Source of the DNA: Garcia nutans
Lineage: Eukaryota > Streptophyta > Magnoliopsida > Malpighiales > Euphorbiaceae
Assembly: GCA_947685225.1 (NCBI GenBank)
Contig: CANTUV010000051.1
Coordinates: 5,394,001-5,458,000 of the forward strand
DNA length: 64,000 nt
Direction of reading: 5' to 3'
The notes beneath the pieces were generated by a model that ran no database searches, had not been told where the DNA came from, and saw only the letters and a program-made list of their open reading frames with translations. Numbering within the stretch: position 1 is the first letter of the stretch; every line of letters starts with the position of its first letter. Shown here piece by piece: positions 25,257-37,982 of this stretch. A program made the position numbers and the translations under genes.

Positions 25257-27881
25257 TATAACACCCTTATACCCTATATACATATAATATATACACACCG
25301 TATATGTAAAATATGCATATAAAGTATAAGAATGCCGCAATCCAATTTAATAAAAATTTCATATTCCCAATTTAAAATCTCAAATACTTTAAAATGTATA
25401 TTTAAATAAACCAATAAAATATTCTTTATTACTTTTAGAAACCCAAAAAAAGTATTTTATACACAAATATCTGAAAAAAATTCGCCAAAATTTTATCTAT
25501 AATTTGGACATCTAAAATTTTTTAACAATATTCAACTTGCATATATACATTTTATATACATATATGTATATATATACATATATGTATCAAAACACATATA
25601 CACATTCCCACATTATATAATTTAACCAAAATATTCTTTATAATTTACAATGCACTAAAAAATATAAACATAATATACATAATGATAAAATATACAATAA
25701 CATAAAATATATACATGGTGGCAACTGGCTTTAATCCTATGGCAGTAAAAATCACCTCGGCTCAACAAACACAAGCCTAAACCTAACCAGGTCTAGAAGA
25801 ACTCTTCGGATCTACCGGATCAACCTTGTCACTTGCGCGATGAATTATAATTGCTAAGCTAAAAACATAGCGATACAAACTTTGATAATAATAAAACTTT
25901 AAAATAATGACAATGCATAATATTGTTGCATGGTATTTCACAATGTGGTATACAATTTCACTTTAAAATATAATTCTTAATCTTTTTATGCTTCATATTA
26001 ACATATACACAAGCATAGAACCAAATAATCTACTATATTATTCAAATCTCATAGTTACTATTTTGGTCTACTTTGATACCCAGTATCTAGTCCGAAAGCA
26101 ATACAAGTGACGCTCAACGTCTAGTTTCGAAGGTAAATAATGAGAATATCTTATAGGCATATCGCCAATTATAGAACTTTAAAAATTGAATAATATACTA
26201 GGCACACACAAATAGTACATATTTTCATAATCCATTCTTCTCATCACATTGCCTCATTTTTTCTTTTTTCTCATTTATAGCAATGTCAAATCACTTTATC
26301 ACAATATATGTCTTTTAACATTACAATTATATTGCCCAAATATTTGGCTCATTCTCACATAATTCATATAAATCACATTTCATTCATTTTAGCCATTAAT
26401 AATGGCTTTACATAATGCACATAATGCATACTCATCAATTTACATGTTATAACACAATGTACATGAATGTTCAAGTTGCCAAGTAGCTTAACACATTTTC
26501 TATCCAAAATGTGTTAGGCTAAATTCAATGCAAATATATCAAAATTATCAAAAGTTTATACATACCTTAATTATCACTCAAACTCAAGCTAAAAATCACT
26601 CTCCAACCTTCACTTTCAAATTGCCCTTCAACACTAAGGTTGGACAAATCATTTTCTCCTAATGCCTATTCAAAATGTGAGCATATACAATTATTTAGAA
26701 TTACATTTCAAGGCATTTCAAATATAAAACCCTAATTAAACATCACTCCAACTAATATCCTAAAATTTTGTCTTTCCTTACTTTACCATTGGAATTCTAT
26801 TTTTTTTAATCCATTTTAATTGATGTTTTAAGTTTATTTTTATCATTAAAAATATATTATAACATATTTTAACTAATTAAATCCAATAAATACATATTTT
26901 TTTTATTAAAACCCTAAAATGTGTCATAACCTCTTCATTTTCAATTCTTCATTCCATCCCATTCCAAATGTTAATCCAAGCTTATTTCCATCATTTAATA
27001 ACATAGTTTATACATTAAAATTGAATAAATATCAATACTTTAAAAACTCTCTTCCATAACTACCTTACCCAATCTCTAACCAAACTTAATTAAATCCATC
27101 ATTTGACTTTAAAATCCTTGTTTAGACATCAAACAACATCTTTAGAATCCATTTGCACAATTAAAATACATGATTTCAAAATTCTAAATTACACATAACC
27201 CTAAACCATCATCTTCATCCAAACTCAACACAAACTTAGTCATTTCTTTCATCTAACTTAAAAATCATTATATACTAGTCAAAATAGCTTCATACATACC
27301 TTTTCAAGAAATTATAACACACATACCCAAAATCCCAAACTTCACATATTCAAAACTTTATGAAATTCCAAATATTAAGATGAAAAACTTACTAATTTGA
27401 GAGGAAATAACCAAAACTCCACTTAAATCTTGAAAATCCCTTCAATTTTTAGTGCTAGGAAGAAGAAGAAGTCTCTCTTGCTTGGCTATGGTGGTTTGGC
27501 CACCTTTGAAGAAGAAGAAGAAGATTTTAAATTTTGATTTTCTTTTTCTTCCCACTTTAAATTTAAGACCATATATATATATATAATTTTAATATAATTT
27601 TAATTAATTAATTATTTATTTATTTTAAAAATTATAATTTTTATCTTTCATCGATAATTAATCTATTTTAAAATTATTTAATTAATTTTAATTTTATAAA
27701 AGTATATTTATAATTTTGCCATTTGACTTTTGATTTTCTTCTTTAAATGTTAACTTTTGTATATATTATGTATATTTAATATATATTTCACATATACACT
27801 TTACTTTTTCACTTCTAATCCTTCAATTTTCTATTTAAATTATTTATTTAATTTGTTTTTTTGAAAATTACGGATGTTACA
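25257..27881 (+). mobile_element. solo LTR 1 (Ty3/gypsy-like, TGTAACACCC family), 2625 bp
   Basis: It starts TATAACACCCTTATACC (first G mutated to A) and ends GATGTTACA. It is flanked by an exact 5-bp duplication TTCTA at 25252-25256 and 27882-27886. No polyprotein lies between, so it is a single LTR left by recombination of a full element. It is related along its ends to the 33243-35993 copy. LTRs of 2-4 kb with this terminus are typical of Tekay/Del-type chromoviruses (family knowledge). It interrupts the caulimovirid. Confidence 0.87.
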
Positions 27882-27886
27882 TTCTA

Positions 27887-28750
27887 CCTTAGGTTTTTCC
27901 TATAGCTTTTTCCTATGCATGATCAACAATAGTTCTCGTCTCCACCATGATATCATATTATACCATTTTAAGAACTTCCATGGCAGGGTATTTGAGTTTT
28001 CTTCAATGTGCAGGAAATTCATCATATCCATAAATAAGAATTTCCAAAGCATGATAATACTGTTGAAAGACACCATACATACCATTACTCTACTGGAAAT
28101 TGAGGATTGTTAGGAGAGAGATGATATACCAACATCCATCGATACTTTAGATAAAAAATATTACACTGTGGATCCACATTGAAGTGATTATGGATATGTT
28201 CAAGATAAACAGAAATGTGTTGAATTTTAGCAGGAGTAATAAAATGACATCTTGAAGGAAATTCTAAGTTTGGTGAAGTTAACATTGTAGGTCTATTTAG
28301 AGGAACAAAATATCCTCTGTACATCATGATACAAGGAAATAAACTGGAGATGGTAATAAATGGAATGGGTTTGGATGGTTTGGGTAAAAGATCAGGGATG
28401 AGGTTTTTCTTACTTGTTATATGTTCTACTGAATAATCATATTTAGAAAACTATTCCTGCAATCTTAAAAGTTTTTTTGGAGGGAGAGCTTTTTGTTTAA
28501 ATTCTAAAGCCTTTAGGAAAGAGGTATTATAAAGATTGACTAAAAAATGATGACCAAGTAGATGGAATTCAAATTTCTTGATTCCATGTTTAACTGCTAG
28601 AATTTCTTTGTAAGTGGAGTGATAGTATTTTTTACTTTCTTTAAATTGTCCACTTGCATGACCATAGTAGTGTGTCTGACCATTAATCTTTTCAAGAAAT
28701 ACTACACCCTAATATTCATCATTTGCATCAGTTTGGAGAAATCTTATACC
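27887..28750 (-). pseudogene. caulimovirid RNase H and downstream region, degenerate
   Basis: On the - strand, from about 28750 down, the RNase H pattern appears: a FLQTDA-like start, then YHSTYKEILAVKHGIKKFEF, then LGHHFLVN and a DLL tail near 28400. A frame open from 28327 to 28085 follows. After it the reading frame shifts and carries several stops up to the solo LTR border. RNase H removes the RNA strand during reverse transcription. Lesions include stops at the position after TDAND and after LRLQE. Confidence 0.7.
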
Positions 28751-29049
28751 AATAAAGGGAATGTAGAGAGGGATGAGTTGAGAAGTAACCCATTTTATTA
28801 TTTGAATGGCCTCTGTTTGTATTTTTGTCCAGAGAGGTGGATTTTTCTTGAAAAGTTTGAACAATTGACTAATGGGCTAGGCTATAGCAAGAAAAAAAAT
28901 CTCAAATATAATTAATTATACCCAAAAATTATTGGATCTGCTTAAAAGAAAGATTTGAATCAGGAAATTTAAGCAGTTCTTCTGTTATGTGTGGACTTGG
29001 GGTAAAAGCACCATTTGTAAAGTGCATGCCCAAAAAGTCAATAGAGTCT

Positions 29050-29741
29050 CAGCCTAATGTACTCTTTTTTTTAAAAAAAATCATTGTTCCATATTTCTGA
29101 ACAATAAAAGAGAACTATTGAAGTAATTGATGATGGGCTTCTACTACTAGAGAGAATAGTAAGATATCATCAATGTAAATAAGGGCTGGATAAAAGATAG
29201 GTTGAAAAATCTGAATCATAGCCTTTTGAAACAGTGATGGAGCAACTTTGAGCTCAAATGGCATAACAGTCCATTGATATTAGGCATCTAGAATACAGAA
29301 TGTTATTTTGGGTCTATCTTTGGCTTTATTCCAAGTTGTAAAAACTCCACTTCGAGGTTAAATTTTGAAAATATTTTTGCCTCATTGAGATGAATCATCA
29401 ATGTAGAGATCTTTGGAAGTGGGAACTTATCATTTTGTGAGAATAAGTTAAGAGGCTTGTAGTTAATGACAAGTATCTTTTTTTCCCTAACAATTTCTGA
29501 TCTCTTTTCAACATAAAAATTTTTAACAAGCCCAGTTGGACTTGGTAGGTTCAATGAGTCCTTGTTGAAGAAGTAATTCACATTCTTGTCTAGCTAGAGC
29601 AAGATCTGTAGGGGACATTCCTGGATGAGAAGTCTTTGTAGGATTAATATCTTCTTTTTTCTTGAAATGAAGAGAAATGAAGAAATCTTCATTTTTCCAT
29701 AAAGGACTAGGTTTTTGAACTATACATGAGAGTTTACACAA
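29050..29741 (-). pseudogene. caulimovirid reverse transcriptase, degenerate
   Basis: The N-terminal part (29741-29523) has the lead-in MSPTDLALARQECELLLQQG. A one-frame shift near 29540 follows, then the finger/palm part VINYKPLNLFSQNDKFPLP and FSKFNLEVEF. The catalytic box YIDD lies at 29177-29166, in a third broken piece. Motif order and spacing are those of Caulimoviridae RT, not of the copia elements in this window. At least one frameshift and several stops disable it. Confidence 0.85.
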
Positions 29742-29949
29742 GAGGAAAGCAATGAAGCTTTGATTTCTTCAAACATAATAAGAATTTCCACCAAAGAGAA
29801 AATCCTTTGTATCTCGGTGTAAGGTTTAAACTTCTTGTTGTATTTAATACTAGTGGGAAGAATTTGCAAATTCTTTGCATTTTGATAAACATCAAAACCA
29901 ATTAGCAAATCCTTATCTGGAAGTGAAGAGCCAACGACATGAGTCCAGA

Positions 29950-30240
29950 TAATACAGTATGGGAAGAACTGTATCCCAATCTTTTTTCTGGTCATCAAAT
30001 GTGTAGAGAACACATTGCCATCTACTACACAAAAAAATTCTTTATGGGAATTTTAATATGATTATGGTAAAATAACTAGATTCATTATGGATTTATGAGC
30101 ACCAGTATCAATGAAAGCTATCAAAGGAATAACGCTGTCATATTTTGTTGGAAGTACTAAGATTTGCATTAGTGGAGTAGACAGTGGTTGATCAACTAAA
30201 TGTGTTGAAGGAAGTTGATATTGGTGGAGATGATAAATAG
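29950..30240 (-). pseudogene. caulimovirid aspartic protease region
   Basis: The active-site box DTGA is read on the - strand at about 30109-30098. It is preceded by a hydrophobic strand (IPLIAFI) and followed by HKSIMN, the usual layout of a retroviral-type aspartic protease that cuts the polyprotein. A stop follows about 12 codons later. Confidence 0.7.
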
Positions 30241-30399
30241 GAAGATATCTTCCTTTGAATCTAAAGAGCTTGATTCTAGAAAAGAATCATCATCATCCAA
30301 TTAAATAGTAAAAATGGTCTATTAACCTGCCTTATCTTGTTATGAAATAACATATTCAATTTCAATATTATCAGGAAGTGAAATTGAGGCTTGATGAAT

Positions 30400-32505
30400 C
30401 TACTGGATGAGCTTTGCATTTTTCAATGATTTTCTAGGATGAATTTTTGCAAAATGTCCTTTACCACGACAAGTATAACATATATTTGGGCCTTTTCTCC
30501 TTTTGGCGTAAGGAGATTGTTTTTTAAAAATTTTGAACTTCTTGCACCTTCTGAATCTTCTTGGCTGTCTAGTTTTGTAAGAAGAAGTGCATTTATGCAT
30601 ATGAGACTTCTTTCTACAAAAACACTTCTTATCATGTCATTGAATCTTGAAATTAGAGGATTTTCTACTGTAGTTTTAAGGTTTTGAGCATCTTCTATCA
30701 ATAACTTTTATAACAATAATTGATTTTCACATAGTTTAGTAAGAAATGCATGAGTAATTTAATGAATTTCTCCCAAAGAAACTTGAGTCAAAGGCTTTTT
30801 GAGTTGCTGGAATTGTTTTTGAATATTTTGCTGAAGTTCTTCAAGAAGAGAAGTAATGTAAGTCTGCTTTATGCTGAGATCATTAGTTCCTTTTAGAGTA
30901 TAAAATTTCTTCACCATCCTCTGATAATGCCTGTCTATGTCTTTCCACTAAAGAAAACAACATTTCATATCATAAAACTCTTATTGTTCTTTCAATTGAA
31001 TCAAAGAATAATCTTTAAGAAAAACTGTATGAATTCTCATCAATGCATTAAAGACTAAGAGTGTGAAAAATTTTAACTGGAAATATTCATCTTGAGAAAT
31101 GAACCATTCTTAAAGAGATCCAGTGAACTTGGCCTTAAATTCCCTTAACACTTGAGGAATAGCCAAAAAATCTTTACTAAAAAGCCGAAGTTCAAGCCAA
31201 GCATTGAACTCTAATAATCTGGCTTTCCATTTTGTAGGATGGATATCATTAAAAGTAAACCATGGGACATTTGATTGTTTTTTGTCATGGGATCATTCAT
31301 TTCTTAAATCTTCATGACCATCAATAGTCTCTTCAGATTCATCTATAGTAGCTTCCATTAGTATGGAAGAATGATTATCGACTATTAAGATTTGTGATAT
31401 AAGCTTGATAACTTTCTGAATCAACAAAAAACTATTTTGACAAATTTTCTTCACTTTCATCATATATATTTAAAGGATCAGATTCTTCAGAAATAATCTT
31501 TGCCGCCATCTATTGTTGTTGAGTAACAGGAGGAGCGTGTGAAGTGGCTGAAGGAACTTATGAAGTTTCAACATATACTATTATTTCTGTATAAGTCTTA
31601 TGTACTATAGTTGCTAGAGGTATAAAAGATGATGGAATTGATATTTTATGAGGCCCAGCTGGAGGAAATAACTCATGAATTATTCCAAAAGGTGATTTTA
31701 TGGAGACAAGTTGATAGGGAAATCCAAAAGGATTAAAAATGTATGGTGTTTGAGGAGCTGGTGGTGGTTGATTGTATTTGGAAAGTAAGTCTTTCCATTG
31801 CTTGAAGTTTAGCTTTCAAGCTCTAAATTTCTCTTTTTCTTAACAAAACTCAAATCAAATGATTGTTGTTGAATCATCAGTCCTAGTTCTGAGTCCAGTT
31901 GATTAATCATGTTTGTCAGAGAACTATGATAATGTTGAATCTTAGAAGACATAGTTCTAAGGATCATTAAAATCTTATCAGTCTGAATAGACAATTGACT
32001 GATTTTTGAATCAATTACCCTTAGATAATTGTTCTAGAGTTGAGCATTTTGAGACTGCCAATTCAGAACTTGCTCAAATTGAGTAGGTTCTGTAAGATTT
32101 CCTGAAGGAGAAACTGTGGTAGGTTAGACATAGGGTCTGACACTGATTTTTCTTTATTGGTCTGTTTATTTTTATAGTGAAGGAAAATCTTCTGGTGATG
32201 GTGGGGAAAACATCATGTAGGTTAGAGGTGCATGTATTGGTTGATGTACTAGTGGGGCACATCATTTTGGCATTTGTAGTTTTGGGATTTTTGGAGGTTT
32301 TGGAATATCAAGAAGTCCTTTTTTTTCCAAGAACTTTTAAAGCATCATTATAAGCAAAAAGAGGGAGTGGATACTCCTTCTTCTGGATTTCTAAATTAAT
32401 TCCAATCCACGGATGGTGATTTGAATAATGAGGAGGATGTTTAGGACCAGCTGCTTTAGTTTTGCAATAAGAGAAAAATCTCTTAGGTTTAGTGATTCTG
32501 GTTGA
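30400..32505 (-). pseudogene. caulimovirid coat-protein-like region with zinc knuckle
   Basis: This is a long, Lys-, Glu- and Gln-rich segment broken into many short frames. Near 30490-30440 a zinc knuckle appears as CYTCRGKGHFAKIH: two Cys and the His are in place, but the last ligand is His where Cys is expected. It is preceded by a basic patch (KTRQPRRFRRCKK). Basic patch and knuckle are the RNA-binding end of pararetroviral coat proteins. The upstream part (30700-32500) is assigned by position only. Confidence 0.6.
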
Positions 32506-33242
32506 TTAAGGAGAATATTGGTATTCTCCTATTTCTTCATAGCAAGTACAACCAATGTCATATTCTCCTGAGCTTAAGATATCCCAAATGAAATGTCCTT
32601 TGATCTTTCTTGTATAGATTAATTCACCATCTGTAGTAAAACTGTGAATTGGAATTTTGCCTTTCCTGTTGAAAACAGGAACAACCATGCAACTATTGAA
32701 AATAGTTGCAATATAACTAGAACTGGAGCCTTCTGAATTTGCATCTTTTGGAGCAGTAAATATTGTCTTTACTATTCCATCTTTTCTTCTGATAAACATA
32801 GGATTTGGTATCTGAACAAGCTTTGTATCTTGCTTCAGCTTTTCATAGCTGATAACCCATTCCAAAGGAATGAGTTTGATTAGCTTATCTTTGGGAAGTT
32901 ATCTAGGTGTCTAACAATTGTTGGGGCTGTGTTTGTGTCTGCAAAAATATAAAGAGCATCAATTGACACTCCTGAGGTAGATAGGTTAATTGCATGATCT
33001 TGTAATCTGTACACTATTCGGTGATGAACTGTAGCAGATAATGACCCCTTAATCTGTTCAGCTCCTATAATCTGAACTTTAATCTTTAGACTTATAGACA
33101 GATGTCTATCATCCAGAGACATGTTGTAGTTTAGAAAGAAAGTCAGAACAATACTTTTAATATTGAGTGTTGTCCAGATTGTACCTATTCCTGCATCTTC
33201 AAAGTGAACAAATCTAGTATCTAACAAAGATAATCTAGCAGT
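32506..33242 (-). pseudogene. caulimovirid movement protein, C-terminal part
   Basis: Two good frames, 33242-32880 and 32865-32506, carry a 30K-type movement protein body (LDTRFVHFEDAGIGTIWTTL, then RRKDGIVKTIFTAPKD and GHFIWDILSSGEYDIGC). They are offset by a frameshift near 32870-32890. Movement proteins form tubules through plasmodesmata. The segment is cut off at 33242 by solo LTR 2 and continues on the far side at 36000. It is the best preserved part of the viral copy. Confidence 0.8.
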
Positions 33243-33566
33243 TGTAACACCCTTATACTCTATATATGTATAATATATATACCTTGCATATGTAAAATAC
33301 ACATATAGAATATAAGAGTGACACTTTAAATAATTAGTATTAGCCCCTCATTTCAATATTAAATATAATTATAAGTTTATAGTAGAAAATCTATGAAAAT
33401 TTTTTTGCCAAAGTTTTGTCTGTAATTCCATAAAATCCCAAATTATCAAAAACTCAACCTGCATTAAAAATTTACAGTCCCAAAATAATATTTATAATCA
33501 ATCCTCCAAATCTTTACCAATTCACAACGACAAAGCTTTATATCCAAAACATTTCCCATCATAAGT

Positions 33567-33604
<38 letters not shown>

Positions 33605-35993
33605 CATATTCAAAATCCATTGTATACATATGATATGATTGAATTGTACAAAATCTAATTACATACTAACAAAATTATACATGTATGTTACACCATCCTA
33701 GTTAGTCTCGTGGCACCCATATCTTCAAGTCTCAAACATATTCCGGTGCACCTTAGTTTTCACTTCTAATATTTGCGCTATACATACTATCGCGCTAAGC
33801 TCAAGAGCTTAGTGACATATATTATAATAATATATGTTAATTAAAAACCAATACACACCTATCAAGACACACAAATGTTTATGCCATTGTTCTATGGCAT
33901 GCTTCACACAATGTACCTTTCATTTAATCATTCATTATCTTTTAATTTATATATTGCTCATCCAAATACTCAATACATACCCATCAATATCTCATAGACA
34001 GATACATACACATACACACGTTGGGCCCAACTATTTCCTGCACAATACATGAGTTCCAGAAACATCAATTCAATCCATCTCAACACCGAGGCAAGTTTCA
34101 CATAAATCATTTGAAGGCTGCCTCTATGGACACCGAGACTAGTGTCATATAATTACCCGTAGGCTGTCTCTATTGATACCGAGGGCAAGTGTCATATAAA
34201 TCACTCGTAGGCTGCCCTCTCTCAACACTAGAGGCAAGTGTCACATAATTCACCTGAAAATCGCCTCCTTAGTACATTACCAATCTCGATATTCTAGAAC
34301 ATATCATTGTGCAAGACGTACACACAATACACATCACATCAACTCACATTTTCACATTTATCATATTTTCACATTTATCATATTTTCATATTTCTCATGT
34401 CTTTACTCAATATCTATACTTTTTAAATGTATACAACACATTGGTTCATAATAATGTCTCTTTAAAGAATATTTTATTTTCTTTAAAATGAGCCAAATTA
34501 TATTCTTTTCTCACTAAGTTATTCATATTTATCAAATTTTCATCATTTTTATTCTCTTCCCATGACTTCCCATATCTCCATTACCAACTCATGTTCACAT
34601 TATATACTTGTCATATTTCATATCTTTTCACACTCATCAAATACATTACATAAAACATCATCATTTTCTTTAACAATCTCAATCAACATGTTGTAATTTT
34701 AGTCACTCTTACAATTTTACATGATATTACTTTAAAGGAATATCAATATCCTTTAAAGTATACCAACACACACATTTATACAAACATGGAAATTCAACTA
34801 AAAAATTAGCAAAGTATGTACTAACCTTAATTATGCCAAGCTCCAAACCTTAATCACCTTCCAACTTTAACTTCACCAATTGCCCTTCAATACTTTGATT
34901 TCATAAGTTCACTTTACTCAATCCTAAATCAAATTATAAGCAGAAATAATCCATTAGCCACATATTCGAAGCCATTTTAATCATTCAATCATCACTTATA
35001 CCCACTTCCCAAATTCCCCCAAAAACCCTAATCACCCTTACTACTTCATACAAACTCCCACCAAACCCATTCATTTTTGTCATCTACCCATAAAATTCAT
35101 TACAAATATATTAAAACAACATCAAAATAATTTATTTTAAAACTTATAAACATCATCATCAAAAATTCTAATTTCACATACCCATATCATAAGTCCTAGT
35201 TCCACTATAATCAACTCATATCCAATTTTCAACTATAAAATCATTATATCCATATCAAAATAATATTAAAGTTATCTATTACAACAATTACAAACACCTC
35301 TATCAAAAGTCCAAATTCCACAAAATCCCCCATAACCCTAAATTCATCATTTATACACATCTTAACAAATTAACTAATAAATCATCATTTATTCATCACT
35401 TTAACTTCATTTCCATCAACTTTAATAGTTTAAGTAAACTTCTCTCTCTATTCCAATCAAACATAATCTTAAAAATTCAAGAAAGCTAGTTTAAACTAAA
35501 GAATACTTACTTGGATCCTTGGTAAATCTTGAAAATAACCTTTAATCCTTGAAGTTTTGATGAAAATTTGTGTATTTAGATTAATTAAAATCCTCGAAAA
35601 AATACCATAAATTTCATGCAAAGCAGAGGAAGAGGAACATGATGAAGCTAAAAGTGATATTTTTTATTTTAAGTCTTCTTACCACATTTATATAATATAA
35701 TATTATAATAATTAATTAATTATTTATTAATAAGTCAAAATTCCATCTTCCACCAAACATAATCTTAATTTTTGTTTACTTTATTTTTTTATTTTATTTT
35801 TTTATTTATTTTACCTTTTACCTTTTGACTATTTACTTTTTGATATTTTTTTATGTCTTTTAGTGAATTTTATATTTTAGATATATTTCACTATATCCAA
35901 CATATACATTAATTATTTTCTCATTACAAACCATTTTTTGACAATTTTAAATTATTTATTTAATTATATTTTAACCAAAATATAGATGTTACA
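33243..35993 (+). mobile_element. solo LTR 2 (same family as solo LTR 1), 2751 bp
   Basis: It starts TGTAACACCCTTATACTC and ends ATAGATGTTACA. The flanks are GCAGT (33238-33242) and ACAGT (35994-35998), a 5-bp duplication with one mismatch. It splits the movement-protein frame: coding sequence stops at one border and resumes at the other. The first 80 bases match solo LTR 1 closely and the ends agree, with both copies on the + strand. It contains a TA run (33573-33602) and a 47-bp minisatellite. Confidence 0.88.
34084..34265 (+). repeat. 47-bp minisatellite inside solo LTR 2
   Basis: Four diverged units begin at ACCGAG/ACTAGAG near 34085, 34132, 34178 and 34226. Each continues AGTGTCATAT, then AATxAC, then GTAGGCTGCCTCT. 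It is not evident in solo LTR 1. Confidence 0.8.
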
Positions 35994-35999
35994 ACAGTA

Positions 36000-36420
36000 A
36001 TTGGCAAGCCTTTCTTCCATGGTAGGATAAAACAACTCTAACACCTCCAAAATGAAGATGAGAGTATCCTTATTTTTGCTACTGAGAAATAAACTCATGA
36101 AGGATCTCCAAAGTTAGATAGTATTCAACATAGGTAGAAGATAAAGAGCATTGGTTTAGCCTAGTTGTATGAACATATTCTTTAATGTGAGAACGTCTAG
36201 GGGAGATGAGATTAGAAATCTTTTTTATGTAATTAGATTTTTGAAAAATTACATAAGGATTGAGAACGGGAAGTTGAGAGCTATTTAGTTTAGAATCTTT
36301 TGGGATATGGGTGGTCTCTACAAGGTGGTTTATTTTATTGGTAATAGACTGGATACAAGAAGGATGAATAAGAAGAGAAGAAGAATGAGATATTGGTTCT
36401 TTCTGAGGAGTAGACATCAT
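36000..36420 (-). pseudogene. caulimovirid movement protein, N-terminal part
   Basis: A frame starting at ATG 36420 reads through 36082 with wording typical of the start of caulimovirid movement proteins: Ser/Pro/Ile-rich, then LNPYVIFQKSNYIKKISNLI. A stop at 36079-36081 and a second one about four codons later follow. The same path continues to 36000, where solo LTR 2 begins. Upstream, 36421-36690 would be viral leader; no tRNA-primer site was recognised there. Confidence 0.75.
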
Positions 36421-36719
36421 GGGTTAATGGGTTTCTTACTATATTACTATTTATATAATTTATCGTTGTTAATTCTCAATATGTATAAGCTAAACTAAAT
36501 TTATATTTAAATGGCTCAGTTAAGTGTATGAAAAAATAATAAAAAGTATGCAATTTTGTTTTTTGAAATTAATATTCAACGTAACTAATTGACAAATATT
36601 CCAAAAAATACAAAGTACGTATTAGTTTGTGATTTTCAATATCTCAATTCTCTACAAATTATGCTGGAAATTACTTTCTTTTCCCGACTGCCTTTAGAGC
36701 CAAAAAATGAAAGTTGTTT

Positions 36720-37085
36720 ATTAGCCTAATTGTTCATTTTTAGAAGCCATGATAAGCAAAAAATCTTCTTAGGGTTGGAAAACTATTATTAGAACTAGGG
36801 AACACATTGCTTATGGCTTTAGATGGCAAGTGAGAAGTTTTCGTAATTAGCATAAATATTTGGGAAGATCTATGGATATCAAATTTATCTAATTTTAGAA
36901 TTACATCTCTTAAACCTTAGACCTATACTATTTCAAAAGTATCTGATCCTATTTTGAATGAGCTATTTTAGATTAAAAGAGATATTATTTCCAATCTATT
37001 TTTAGTCTGAGGTTGCTGCCATTGATAAAATTCCTATTGTTCCTTCCTCTTTCTTTTATAAATTAGGATGGCAATTTGATAAAAA
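36720..37085 (+). pseudogene. degenerate LINE (L1-type) remnant
   Basis: Broken + strand frames give SINIWEDLWI, SNLSNFRITSLKP and AAIDKIPIVPSSFY in the order found after the reverse transcriptase of plant L1 elements, in the region leading to the zf-RVT domain. Stops and shifts are frequent. It ends in a short A/G-rich tract (37078-37105). Confidence 0.45.
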
Positions 37086-37105
37086 GAAAAAGAAAAAGAA
37101 AGAAT

Positions 37106-37982
37106 TTTCACATGATTTATGTACCATTTTCTTTGCAATTTTGAATATTTATCTCCTTATACAGAAAGTTCAAATAATAATTTTGATCTATGAAAATCCA
37201 TCTAGCAAGCATCTACACGTTCAGCCTAAAGTTAAAGGGGATATATTGGATTAGGATTTTAATAGATTTTAAAAGAATTGTTGAATTTAATGAAATTTAA
37301 AGATTTTAATGGAACTCTATAGATTTTATTAGAATCCCTATATGGAATTTAATAGAGTTTGTTGGATTTTTATTATAGACTTTAATAAATTTTTATAGAA
37401 TTCTAATTTTTTCATATAATTAAAAATTTGATAAAAATATAATATATTTTATTAAAAACATTATACAGTAAATATAACTTTCATGATATTAGACAAATTA
37501 ACAAATATTATACAATTTTATAGTAAATAAATAAATAAATTGATATCAAATTTTTTCAATGTTATCATTGTAAGATAAAAAAATATAAAGATAAATTAAA
37601 ATATAAAATAGCATTAGATAAATATATCAAAGTACCGTATTATTTCTAATATTTATTATTATATACAAAATAAATTATAAAAAAACTCATTATTCATTGT
37701 TTTAATTTCTATGATTTTGGCCATCTACCCACACATTTAAAGATATTGTGCTTCTCCATGTATTAACATTCTCTTATTGTTGCTCTTAACTTTTAAGTAT
37801 CTTTGAAAATCAATCTCTTAAACTTCTTGTATTTAATAATGATAATGTAGATTCATCATTTAACTCTATATGAAACTCATCCAAATAGCTTTTTTTACAA
37901 AAAAAAATTATGCAATTTGGCGTAAGATAAAACTAGCTCTATTTGTGTGTTAAATAAAAATTGAAGTGCAGATTTAAAAATT
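37106..37982. other. AT-rich spacer
   Basis: No gene is seen. Between 37235 and 37420 the words GATTTTAATAGA / TTTAATAGATTTT recur, a sign of a short AT-rich transposon end, but no boundaries could be set. Confidence 0.4.

Larger units (their letters stand above)
24300..36690 (-). mobile_element. endogenous caulimovirid (pararetrovirus), nearly genome length, degenerate and interrupted
   Basis: Read on the - strand from high to low coordinates, the order is movement protein, coat-like region with zinc knuckle, protease, reverse transcriptase, RNase H, then a TATA promoter. That is the order of a linearised caulimovirid genome. Without the two solo LTRs the span is about 7.0 kb, within the usual 7-8 kb. 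MP and replication proteins seem to have sat on one polyprotein-like path, as in petuviruses and florendoviruses (family knowledge). Dozens of stops and frameshifts make it non-functional. No second copy or target duplication was found. Caulimovirids have no integrase, so it probably entered by illegitimate recombination. Confidence 0.88.

Noticed and set aside
33834..34491. Short frames inside solo LTR 2
   Set aside because: His/Thr/Ile-rich and only in one of the two sister LTRs; they are LTR sequence.
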